Below are positions 26,701 to 39,400 of a stretch of DNA of 64,000 nucleotides, piece by piece. Below the pieces are notes generated by a model. It ran no database searches. It was given only the letters and a program-made list of their open reading frames with translations, and had not been told where the DNA came from. How positions within the stretch are numbered: the first letter of the stretch is position 1; each line of letters begins with the position of its first letter. A program made the translations under genes and the position numbers. This DNA comes from Hydractinia symbiolongicarpus. Lineage: Eukaryota > Cnidaria > Hydrozoa > Anthoathecata > Hydractiniidae. The stretch is taken from assembly GCF_029227915.1 (NCBI RefSeq), contig NC_079876.1, positions 2,792,001 to 2,856,000 on the forward strand, read 5' to 3'.

Positions 26701-27810
26701 TAATTTAAAAAATAGTTCGGGAAATGAGTTTACACTCTAGGTACTTTCTTTGTATACTTTTGACTATACGGGCCGAGTCCGGGATTTACGGAAAATTGCA
26801 GGTTTTCGTTTGCCGGCGATTAAACTTCTTTCATTCAGCGTCTCATCAAAAATGAAAACATTTCTAAAAACTACAAGTCTTATGCGTTTTAGTGGTGAAA
26901 AAATAATTTAAAAAATCGTTCGGGAAATAAGTTTACTTCCTGGGTACTTTCTTTGTATACATTCGACTATACGGGCCAAGCCCGGGATTTACGGGAAATC
27001 GCGGGTTTTCGTTTGCCGGCGATTAAACCACTTTCATTAAGCGTCTCATCAAAAATGAAAACATTTCTGAAAACTACAAGTCTCATGCGTTTTAGTGGTG
27101 AAAAAATAATATAAAAAATCGTTCGGGAAATGAGTTTACTCCCTTGGTACTTTCTTTGTATACTTTTGACTATACGGGCCGAGTCCGGGATTTACGGGAA
27201 ATCGCAGGTTTTCGTTTGCCGGCGATTAAACTTCTTTTATTCAGCGTCTCATCAAAAATGAAAACATTTTTAAAAACTACAAGTCTCATGGGCTTTAGTG
27301 GTGAAATAATAATTTAAAAAATCGTTTGGAAAATTAGTTTACTCCCTGGGTACTTTCTTTGTATACTTTTGACTATACGGACCGAATCCGGGATTTACGG
27401 AAAATCGCAGGTTTTCGTTTGCCGGCGATTAAACTTCTTTTATTCAGCGTCTCATCAAAAATGAAAACATTTTTGAAAACTACAAGTCTCATGCGTTTTA
27501 GTGGTGAAAAAATAAATTAAAAAATCGTTCGGGAAATGAGTTTACTCCCTGGGTACTATCTTTGTATGCTTTTGACTATACGGGCCAAGCCCGGGATTTA
27601 CGGGAAATCTCGGGTTTTCGTTTGCCGGCGATTAAACTTCTTTTATTCAGCGTCTCATCAGAAATGAAAACATTTTTGAAAACTACAAGTCTAATGCGTT
27701 TTAGTGGTGAAAAAATAATTTAAAAAATCGTTCTGGAAATGAGTTTACTCACAGGGTACTTTCTTTGTATACATTCGACTATACGGGCCAAGCCCGGGAT
27801 TTACGGGAAA
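23751..27810 (+). repeat. Tandem duplication of a 10-monomer block (2030 bp x 2)
   Basis: Bases 23751-25780 and 25781-27810 match at an offset of 2030 bp. Shared marks are TCGCGGGCTTTCG, GGGATTTAATGG with ATTATTTAAA, TTTGCTGGCGATT, GAAAATATAATTT, CACTCTAGGTAC, TTTACTTCCTGGG and ACTCCCTTGGTAC. A related, rearranged arrangement continues to about 30 kb with a spacing of 11-13 monomers. Confidence 0.72.
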
Positions 27811-30730
27811 TCGCGGGATTTCGTTTGCCGGCGATTAAACCTTTTTTATTAAGCGCGTCATCAAAAATGAAAACATTTTTGAAAACTACAAGTCTCATGG
27901 GCTTTAGTGGTGAAAAAATAATTTAAAAAATCGTTCGGGAAATAAGTTTACTCCCTGGGTACTTTCTTTGTATACATTCGACTATACGGGCCAAGCCCGG
28001 GATTTACGGGAAATCGCGGGCTTTCGTTTGCCGGCGATTAAACCACTTTCATTAAGCGTCTCATCAAAAATGAAAACATTTCTGAAAACTACAAGTCTCA
28101 TGGGATTTAATGGTGAAATAATTATTTAAAAAATCGTTCGGGAAATGAGTTTACATCCCGGGTACTTTCTTTGTATACTTTTGACTATACGGGCCGAGTC
28201 CGGGATTTACGGGAAATCGCAGGTTTTCGTTTGCCGGCAATTAAACTTCTTTTATTCAGCGTCTCATTAAAAATGAAAACATTTTTGAAAACTACAAGTC
28301 TCATGCGTTTTAGTGGTGAAAAAATAATTTATAAAATCGTTCGGGAAATGAGTTTACTCCCTGGGTACTTTCTTTGTTTACTTTTGACTATACGGGCCGA
28401 GTCCAGGATTTACGGGAAGTCGCGGGTTTTCGTTTGCCGGCGATTAAACTTCTTTTATTCAGCGTCTCATCAAAAATGAAAATATTTTTAAATACTACAA
28501 GTCTCATGGGATTTAATGGTGAAATAATAATTTAAAAAATCGTTCGGGAAATGAGTTTACACCCCGGGTACTTTCTTTGTATACTTTTGACTATACGGGC
28601 CGAGTCCGGGATTTACGGGAAATCGCAGGTTTTCGTTTGCCGGCAATTAAACTTCTTTTATTCAGCGTCTCATTAAAAATGAAAACATTTTTGAAAACTA
28701 CAAGTCTCATGCGTTTTAGTGGTGAAAAGATAATTTAAAAAATCGTTTTGGAAATGAGTTTACTCACAGGGTACTTTCTTCGTATACATTCGACTATACG
28801 GGCCAAGCCCGGGATTTACGGCAAATGGCGGGTTTTCGTTTGCCGGCGATTATACTTCTTTTATTCAGCGTCTCTTCAAAAATGAAAACATTTTTGAAAA
28901 CTACAAGTCTCATGAGCTTTAGTGGTGAAATAATAATTTAAAAAATCGTTCGGGAAGTGAGTTTACACCCTGGGTACTTTCTTTCTATACCTTTGACTAT
29001 ACGGGCCGAGTACGGGATTTACGGGAAATCGCAGGTTTTCGTTTGCCGGCGATTAAACTTCTTTCATTCAGTGTCTCATCAAAAATGAAAACATTTTTGA
29101 AAACTACAAGTCTCATGCGTTTTAGTGGTGAAAATATAATTTAAAAAATCCTTCGGGAAATGAGTTTACTCCCTGGGTACTTTCTTTGTATACTTTTGAC
29201 TATATGGGCCGAGTCCGGGATTTACGGGAAGTCGCGGGTTTTCGTTTGCCGGCGATTAAACTTCTTTTATTCAGCGTCTCATCAAAAATGGAAACATTTT
29301 TAAAAACTACAAGTCTCATGGGCTTTAGTGGTGAAATAATAATTTAAAAAATAGTTCGGGAAATGAGTTTACACTCTAGGTACTTTCTTTGTATACTTTT
29401 GACTATACGGGCCGAGTCCGGGATTTACGGAAAATTGCAGGTTTTCGTTTGCCGGCGATTAAACTTCTTTCATTCAGCGTCTCATCAAAAATGAAAACAT
29501 TTCTAAAAACTACAAGTCTTATGCGTTTTAGTGGTGAAAAAATAATTTAAAAAATCGTTCGGGAAATAAGTTTACTTCCTGGGTACTTTCTTTGTATACA
29601 TTCGACTATACGGGCCAAGCCCGGGAATAACGGGAAATCGCGGGTTTTCGTTTGCCGGCGATTAAACCACTTTCATTAAGCGTCTCATCAAAAATGAAAA
29701 CATTTCTGAAAACTACAAGTCTCATGCGTTTTAGTGGTGAAAAAATAATATAAAAAATCGTTCGGGAAATGAGTTTACTCCCTTGGTACTTTCTTTGTAT
29801 ACTTTTGACTATACGGGCCGAGTCCGGGATTTACGGGAAATCGCAGGTTTTCGTTTGCCGGCGATTAAACTTCTTTTATTCAGCGTCTCATCAAAAATGA
29901 AAACATTTTTAAAAACTACAAGTCTCATGGGCTTTAGTGGTGAAATAATAATTTAAAAAATCGTTTGGAAAATTAGTTTACTCCCTGGGTACTTTCTTTG
30001 TATACTTTTGACTATACGGACCGAATCCGGGATTTACGGAAAATCGCAGGTTTTCGTTTGCCGGCGATTAAACTTCTTTTATTCAGCGTCTCATCAAAAA
30101 TGAAAACATTTTTGAAAACTACAAGTCTCATGCGTTTTAGTGGTGAAAAAATAAATTAAAAAATCGTTCGGGAAATGAGTTTACTCCCTGGGTACTATCT
30201 TTGTATGCTTTTGACTATACGGGCCAAGCCCGGGATTTACGGGAAATCTCGGGTTTTCGTTTGCCGGCGATTAAACTTCTTTTATTCAGCGTCTCATCAG
30301 AAATGAAAACATTTTTGAAAACTACAAGTCTAATGCGTTTTAGTGGTGAAAAAATAATTTAAAAAATCGTTCTGGAAATGAGTTTACTCACAGGGTACTT
30401 TCTTTGTATACATTCGACTATACGGGCCAAGCCTGGGATTTACGGGAAATCGCGGGTTTTCGTTTGCCGGCGATTAAACCTCTTTCATTTAGCGTCTCAT
30501 CAAAAATGAAAACATTTTTGAAAACTACAAGTCTCATTCGTTTTAGTGGTGAGAAAATAATTTAAAAAATCGTTCTGGAAATGAGTTTACTCCCTGGGTA
30601 CTTTCTTTGTATACATTCGACTATACGGGCCAAGCCCGGGATTTACGGGAAATCGCGGGATTTCGTTTGCCGGCGATTAAACCTTTTTTATTAAGCGCGT
30701 CATCAAAAATGAAAACATTTTTGAAAACTA

Positions 30731-33700
30731 CAAGTCTCATGGGCTTTAGTGGCGAAAAAATAATTTAAAAAATCGTTCGGGAAATAAGTTTACTCCCTGG
30801 GTACTTTCTTTGTATACATTCGACTATACGGGCCAAGCCCGGGATTTACGGGAAATCGCGGGCTTTCGTTTGCCGGCGATTAAACCACTTTCATTAAGCG
30901 TCTCATCAAAAATGAAAACATTTCTGAAAACTACAAGTCTCATGCGTTTTAGTGGTGAAAAAATAATATAAAAAATCGTTCGGGAAATGAGTTTACTCCC
31001 TTGGTACTTTCTTTGTATACTTTTGACTATACGGGCCGAGTCCGGGATTTACGGGAAATCGCAGGTTTTCGTTTGCCGGCGATTAAACTTCTTTTATTCA
31101 GCGTCTCATCAAAAATGAAAACATTTTTAAAAACTACAAGTCTCATGGGCTTTAGTGGTGAAATAATAATTTACAAAATCGTTTGGGAAATTAGTTTACT
31201 CCCTGGGTACTTTCTTTGTATACTTTTGACTATACGGACCGAATCCGGGATTTACGGAAAATCGCAGGTTTTCGTTTGCCGGCGATTAAACTTCTTTTAT
31301 TCAGCGTCTCATCAAAAATGAAAACATTTTTGAAAACTAAAGTCTCATGCGTTTTAGTGGTGAAAAAATAAATTAAAAAATCGTTCGGGAAATGAGTTTA
31401 CTCCCTGGGTACTATCTTTGTATGCTTTTGACTATACGGGCCAAGCCCGGGATTTACAGGAAATCTCGGGTTTTCGTTTGCCGGCGATTAAACTTCTTTT
31501 ATTCAGCGTCTCATCAGAAATGAAAACATTTTTGAAAACTACAAGTCTTATGCGTTTTAGTGGTGAAAAAATAATTTAAAAAATCGTTCTGGAAATGAGT
31601 TTACTCACAGGGTACTTTCTTTGTATACATTCGACTATACGGGCCAAGCCTGGGATTTACGGGAAATCGCGGGTTTTCGTTTGCCAGCGATTAAACTTCT
31701 TTCATTTAGCGTCTCATCAAAAATGAAAATATTTTTAAATACTACAAGTCTCATGGGCTTTAGTGGTGAAATAATAATTTAAAAAATCGTTCGGGAAATG
31801 CGTTTACACCCTGGGTACTTTCTTTGTATACTTTTGACTATACGGGCCGAGTCCGGGATTTACTGGAAATCGCAGGTTTTCGTTTGCCCGCAATTAAACT
31901 TCTTTTATTCAGCGTCTCACCAAAAATGAAAACATTTTTGAAAACTACAAGTCTCATGAGTTTTAGTGGTGAAAAAATAATTTAAAAAATCGTTCGGAAA
32001 TGAGTTTACTCCCTGGGTACTTTCTTTGTATACTTTTGACTATGCGGGCCGACTCCGGGGTTTACGGGAAATGGCGGGTGTTCGTTTGCCGGCGATTAAA
32101 CCTCTTTCATTAAGCGTCTCATCAAAAATGAAAACATTTTTGAAAACTACAAGTCTCATGGGATTTAGTGGTGAAATAATAATTAAAAAAATCGTTCGGG
32201 AAATGAGTTTACACCCCGGGTACTTTCTTTGTATACTTTTGACTATACGGTCCGAGTCCGGGATTTACGGGAAATCGCAGGTTTTCGTTTGCCGGCGATT
32301 AAACTTCTTTTATTAAGCGTCTCATCAAAAATGAAAACATTTTTGAAAACTACAAGTCTCATGCGTTTTAGTGGTGAAAAAATAATTTATAAAATCGTTC
32401 GGGAAATGAGTTTACTCCCTGGGTACTTTCTTTGTATACTTTTGACTATACGGGCCGAGTCCGGGATTTACGGGAAATCGCAGGTTTTCGTTTGCCGGCG
32501 ATTAAACTTCTTTTATTCAGCGTCTCATCAGAAATGAAAACATTTTTGAAAACTACAAGTCTTATGCGTTTTAGTGGTGAAAAAATAATTTAAAAAATCG
32601 TTCTGGAAATGAGTTTACTCACAGGGTACTTTCTTTGTATACATTCGACTATACGGGCCAAGCCTGGGATTTACGGGAAATCGCGGGTTTTCGTTTGCCG
32701 GCGATTAAACCTCTTTCATTTAGCGTCTCATCAAAAATGAAAACATTTTTGAAAACTACAAGTCTCATGAGCTTTAGTGGTGAAATAATAATTTAAAAAA
32801 TCGTTCGGGAAGTGAGTTTACACCCTGGGTACTTTCTTTGTATACCTTTGACTATACGGGCCGAGTACGGGATTTACGGGAAATCGCAGGTTTTCGTTTG
32901 CCGCCGATTAAACTTCTTTCATTCAGTGTCTCATCAAAAATGAAAACATTTTTGAAAACTACAAGTCTCATGCGTTTTAGTGGTGAAAATATAATTTAAA
33001 AAATCCTTCGGGAAATGAGTTTACTCCCTGGGTACTTTCTTTGTATACTTTTGACTATATGGGCCGAGTCCGGGATTTACGGGAAGTCGCGGGTTTTCGT
33101 TTGCCGGCGATTAAACTTCTTTTATTCAGCGTCTCATCAAAAATGGAAACATTTTTAAAAACTACAAGTCTCATGGGCTTTAGTGGTGAAATAATAATTT
33201 AAAAAATAGTTCGGGAAATGAGTTTACACTCTAGGTACTTTCTTTGTATACTTTTGACTATACGGGCCGAGTCCGGGATTTACGGAAAATTGCAGGTTTT
33301 CGTTTGCCGGCGATTAAACCTCTTTCATTCAGCGTCTCATCAAAAATGAAAACATTTCTAAAAACTACAAGTCTTATGCGTTTTAGTGGTGAAAAAATAA
33401 TTTAAAAAATCGTTCGGGAAATAAGTTTACTCCCTGGGTACTTTCTTTGTATACATTCGACTATACGGGCCAAGCCCGGGATTTACGGGAAATCGCGGGT
33501 TTTCGTTTGCCGGCGATTAAACCACTTTCATTAAGCGTCTCATCAAAAATGAAAACATTTCTGAAAACTACAAGTCTCATGGGCTTTAGTGGCGAAAAAA
33601 TAATTTAAAAAATCGTTCGGGAAATAAGTTTACTCCCTGGGTACTTTCTTTGTATACATTCGACTATACGGGCCAACCCCGGGATTTACGGGAAATCGCG

Positions 33701-36410
33701 GGCTTTCGTTTGCCGGCGATTAAACCACTTTCATTAAGCGTCTCATCAAAAATGAAAACATTTCTGAAAACTACAAGTCTCATGCGTTTTAGTGGTGAAA
33801 AAATAATATAAAAAATCGTTCGGGAAATGAGTTTACTCCCTTGGTACTTTCTTTGTATACTTTTGACTATACGGGCCGAGTCCGGGATTTACGGGAAATC
33901 GCAGGTTTTCGTTTGCCGGCGATTAAACTTCTTTTATTCAGCGTCTCATCAAAAATGAAAACATTTTTAAAAACTACAAGTCTCATGGGCTTTAGTGGTG
34001 AAATAATAATTTACAAAATCGTTTGGGAAATTAGTTTACTCCCTGGGTACTTTCTTTGTATACTTTTGACTATACGGACCGAATCCGGGATTTACGGAAA
34101 ATCGCAGGTTTTCGTTTGCCGGCGATTAAACTTCTTTTATTCAGCGTCTCATCAAAAATGAAAACATTTTTGAAAACTAAAGTCTCATGCGTTTTAGTGG
34201 TGAAAAAATAAATTAAAAAATCGTTCGGGAAATGAGTTTACTCCCTGGGTACTATCTTTGTATGCTTTTGACTATACGGGCCAAGCCCGGGATTTACAGG
34301 AAATCTCGGGTTTTCGTTTGCCGGCGATTAAACTTCTTTTATTCAGCGTCTCATCAGAAATGAAAACATTTTTGAAAACTACAAGTCTTATGCGTTTTAG
34401 TGGTGAAAAAATAATTTAAAAAATCGTTCTGGAAATGAGTTTACTCACAGGGTACTTTCTTTGTATACATTCGACTATACGGGCCAAGCCTGGGATTTAC
34501 GGGAAATCGCGGGTTTTCGTTTGCCAGCGATTAAACTTCTTTCATTTAGCGTCTCATCAAAAATGAAAATATTTTTAAATACTACAAGTCTCATGGGCTT
34601 TAGTGGTGAAATAATAATTTAAAAAATCGTTCGGGAAATGCGTTTACACCCTGGGTACTTTCTTTGTATACTTTTGACTATACGGGCCGAGTCCGGGATT
34701 TACTGGAAATCGCAGGTTTTCGTTTGCCCGCAATTAAACTTCTTTTATTCAGCGTCTCACCAAAAATGAAAACATTTTTGAAAACTACAAGTCTCATGAG
34801 TTTTAGTGGTGAAAAAATAATTTAAAAAATCGTTCGGAAATGAGTTTACTCCCTGGGTACTTTCTTTGTATACTTTTGACTATGCGGGCCGACTCCGGGG
34901 TTTACGGGAAATGGCGGGTGTTCGTTTGCCGGCGATTAAACCTCTTTCATTAAGCGTCTCATCAAAAATGAAAACATTTTTGAAAACTACAAGTCTCATG
35001 GGATTTAGTGGGGAAATAATAATTAAAAAAATCGTTCGGGAAATGAGTTTACACCCCGGGTACTTTCTTTGTATACTTTTGACTATACGGTCCGAGTCCG
35101 GGATTTACGGGAAATCGCAGGTTTTCGTTTGCCGGCGATTAAACTTCTTTTATTAAGCGTCTCATCAAAAATGAAAACATTTTTGAAAACTACAAGTCTC
35201 ATGCGTTTTAGTGGTGAAAAAATAATTTATAAAATCGTTCGGGAAATGAGTTTACTCCCTGGGTACTTTCTTTGTATACTTTTGACTATACGGGCCGAGT
35301 CCGGGATTTACGGGAAATCGCAGGTTTTCGTTTGCCGGCGATTAAACTTCTTTTATTCAGCGTCTCATCAGAAATGAAAACATTTTTGAAAACTACAAGT
35401 CTTATGCGTTTTAGTGGTGAAAAAATAATTTAAAAAATCGTTCTGGAAATGAGTTTACTCACAGGGTACTTTCTTTGTATACATTCGACTATACGGGCCA
35501 AGCCTGGGATTTACGGGAAATCGCGGGTTTTCGTTTGCCGGCGATTAAACCTCTTTCATTTAGCGTCTCATCAAAAATGAAAACATTTTTGAAAACTACA
35601 AGTCTCATGAGCTTTAGTGGTGAAATAATAATTTAAAAAATCGTTCGGGAAGTGAGTTTACACCCTGGGTACTTTCTTTGTATACCTTTGACTATACGGG
35701 CCGAGTACGGGATTTACGGGAAATCGCAGGTTTTCGTTTGCCGCCGATTAAACTTCTTTCATTCAGTGTCTCATCAAAAATGAAAACATTTTTGAAAACT
35801 ACAAGTCTCATGCGTTTTAGTGGTGAAAATATAATTTAAAAAATCCTTCGGGAAATGAGTTTACTCCCTGGGTACTTTCTTTGTATACTTTTGACTATAT
35901 GGGCCGAGTCCGGGATTTACGGGAAGTCGCGGGTTTTCGTTTGCCGGCGATTAAACTTCTTTTATTCAGCGTCTCATCAAAAATGGAAACATTTTTAAAA
36001 ACTACAAGTCTCATGGGCTTTAGTGGTGAAATAATAATTTAAAAAATAGTTCGGGAAATGAGTTTACACTCTAGGTACTTTCTTTGTATACTTTTGACTA
36101 TACGGGCCGAGTCCGGGATTTACGGAAAATTGCAGGTTTTCGTTTGCCGGCGATTAAACCTCTTTCATTCAGCGTCTCATCAAAAATGAAAACATTTCTA
36201 AAAACTACAAGTCTTATGCGTTTTAGTGGTGAAAAAATAATTTAAAAAATCGTTCGGGAAATAAGTTTACTCCCTGGGTACTTTCTTTGTATACATTCGA
36301 CTATACGGGCCAAGCCCGGGATTTACGGGAAATCGCGGGTTTTCGTTTGCCGGCGATTAAACCACTTTCATTAAGCGTCTCATCAAAAATGAAAACATTT
36401 CTGAAAACTA
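30731..36410 (+). repeat. Near-identical tandem duplication of a 14-monomer block (2840 bp x 2)
   Basis: Bases 30731-33570 and 33571-36410 are almost identical at an offset of exactly 2840 bp (14 x 203 minus 2). They share private variants seen nowhere else that I noticed: AGTGGCGAAAAAA, a one-base loss giving AACTAAAGTCTC (about 31,336 and 34,176), TTTACAGGAAATC, TTTGCCAGCGATTAAAC, TACGGTCCGAGTCC and TTTGCCGCCGATTAAAC. The few differences include CCAAGCCCGGG against CCAACCCCGGG, and GTGGTGAAA against GTGGGGAAA. This looks like the most recent large duplication in the window. Confidence 0.85.
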
Positions 36411-39400
36411 CAAGTCTCATGCGTTTTAGTGGTGAAAAAATAATATAAAAAATCGTTCGGGAAATGAGTTTACTCCCTTGGTACTTTCTTTGTATACTTT
36501 TGACTATACGGGCCGAGTCCGGGATTTACGGGAAATCGCAGGGTTTCGTTTGCCGGCGATTAAACTTCTTTTATTCAGCGTCTCATCAAAAATGAAAACA
36601 TTTTTAAAAACTACAAGTCTCATGGGCTTTAGTGGTGAAATAATAATTTAAAAAATCGTTTGGAAAATTAGTTTACTCCCTGGGTACTTTCTTTGTATAC
36701 TTTTGACTATACGGACCGAATCCGGGATTTACGGAAAATCGCAGGTTTTCGTTTGCCGGCGATTAAACTTCTTTTATTCAGCGTCTCATCAAAAATGAAA
36801 ACATTTTTGAAAACTACAAGTCTCATGCGTTTTAGTGGTGAAAAAATAAATTAAAAAATCGTTCGGGAAATGAGGTTACTCCCTGGGTACTATCTTTGTA
36901 TGCTTTTGACTATACGGGCCAAGCCCGGGATTTACGGGAAATCTCGGGTTTTCGTTTGCCGGCGATTAAACTTCTTTTATTCAGCGTCTCATCAGAAATG
37001 AAAACATTTTTGAAAACTACAAGTCTAATGCGTTTTAGTGGTGAAAAAATAATTTAAAAAATCCTCCGGGAAATGAGTTTACTCACAGGGTACTTTCTTT
37101 GTATACATTCGACTATACGGGCCAAGCCTGGGATTTGCGGGAAATCGCGGGTTTTCGTTTGCCGGCGATTAAACTTCTTTTATTCAGCGTCTCATCAAAA
37201 ATGGAAACATTTTTAAAAACTACAAGTCTCATGGGCTTTAGTGGTGAAATAATAATTTAAAAAATAGTTCGGGAAATGAGTTTACACCCTAGGTACTTTC
37301 TTTGTATACCTTTGACTATACGGGCCGAGTCCGGGATTTACGGGAAATCGCAGGTTTTCGTTTGCCGGCGATTAAACTTCTTTCATTCAGCGTCTCATGA
37401 AAAATGAAAACATTTTTAAAAACTACAAGTCTTATGCGTTTTAGTGGTGAAAAAATAATTTAAAAAATCGTTCGGGAAATAAGTTTACTCCCTGGGTACT
37501 TTCTTTGTATACATTCGACTATACGGGCCAAGCCCGGGATTTACGGGAAATCGCGGGTTTTCGTTTGCCGGCGATTAAACCACTTTCATTAAGCGTCTCA
37601 TCAAAAATGAAAACATTTCTGAAAACTACAAGTCTCATGCGTTTTAGTGGTGAAAAAATAATATAAAAAATCGTTCGGGAGATGAGTTTACTCCCTGGGT
37701 ACTTTCTTTGTATACTTTTGACTATACGGGCCGAGTCCGGGATTTACGGGAAATCGCAGGTTTTCGTTTGCCGGCGATTAAACTTCTTTTTTTCAGCGTC
37801 TCATCAAAAATGAAAACATTTTTAAAAACTACAAGTCTCATGGGCTTTAGTGGTGAAATAATAATTTAAAAAATCGTTTGGAAAATTAGTTTACTCCCTG
37901 GGTACTTTCTTTGTATACTTTTGACTATACGGACCGAATCCGGGATTTACGGAAAATCGCAGGTTTTCGTTTGCCGGCGATTAAACTTCTTTTATTCAGC
38001 GTCTCATCAAAAATGAAAACATTTTTGAAAACTACAAGTCTCATGCGTTTTAGTGGTGAAAAAATAAATTAAAAAATCGTTCGGAAAATGAGTTTACTCC
38101 CTGGGTACTATCTTTGTATGCTTTTGACTATACGGGCCAAGCCCGGGATTTACGGGAAATCTCGGGTTTTCGTTTGCCGGCGATTAAACTTCTTTTATTC
38201 AGCGTCTCATCAGAAATGAAAACATTTTTGAAAACTACAAGTCTTATGCGTTTTAGTGGTGAAAAAATAATTTCAAAATCGTTCTGGAAATGAGTTTACT
38301 CACAGGGTACTTTCTTTGTATACATTCGACTATACGGGTCAAGCCCGGGATTTACGATAAATCGCGGGTTTTCGTTTGCCGGCGATTAAACCTCTTTCAT
38401 TAAGCGTCTCATCAAAAATGAAAACATTTTTGAAAACTACAAGTCTCATTCGTTTTAGTGGTGAGAAAAAAATTTAAAAAATCGTTCGGGAAATGAGTTT
38501 ACTCCCTGGGTACTTTCTTTGTTTACATTCGACTATACGGGCAAAGCCCGGGATTTACGGAAAATCGCGGGATTTCGTTTGCCGGCGATGAAACCTCTTT
38601 TATTAAGCGTGTCATCAAAAATGAAAACATTTTTGAAAACTACAAGTCTGATGGGATTTAATGGTGAAATAATTATTTAAAAAATCGTTCGGGAAATGAG
38701 TTTACACCCCGGGTACTTTCTTTGTATACTTTTGACTATACGGGCCGAGTCCGGGATTTACGGGAAATCGCAGGTTTTCGTTTGCCGGCAATTAAACTTC
38801 TTTTATTCAGCGTCTCATTAAAAATGAAAACATTTTTGAAAACTACAAGTCTCATGCGTTTTAGTGGTGAAAAAATAATTTATAAAATCGTTCGGGAAAT
38901 GAGTTTACTCCCTGGGTACTTTCTTTGTTTACTTTTGACTATACGGGCCGAGTCCGGGATTCACGGGAAGTCGCGGGTTTTCGTTTGCCGGCGATTAAAC
39001 TTCTTTTATTCAGCGTCTCATCAAAAATGAAAATATTTTTAAATACTACAAGTCTCATGGGATTTAATGGTGAAATAATAATTTAAAAAATCGTTCGGGA
39101 AATGAGTTTACACCCCAGGTACTTTCTTTGTATACTTTTGACTATACGGGCCGAGTCCGGGATTTACGGGAAATCGCAGGTTTTCGTTTGCCGGCAATTA
39201 AACTTCTTTTATTCAGCGTCTCATTAAAAATGAAAACATTTTTGAAAACTACAAGTCTCATGCGTTTTAGTGGTGAAAAAATAATTTATAAAATCGTTCG
39301 GGAAATGAGTTTACTCCCTGGGTACTTTCTTTGTATACTTTTGACTATACGGGCCGAGTCCGGGATTTACGGGAAGTCGCGGGTTTTCGTTTGCCGGCGA

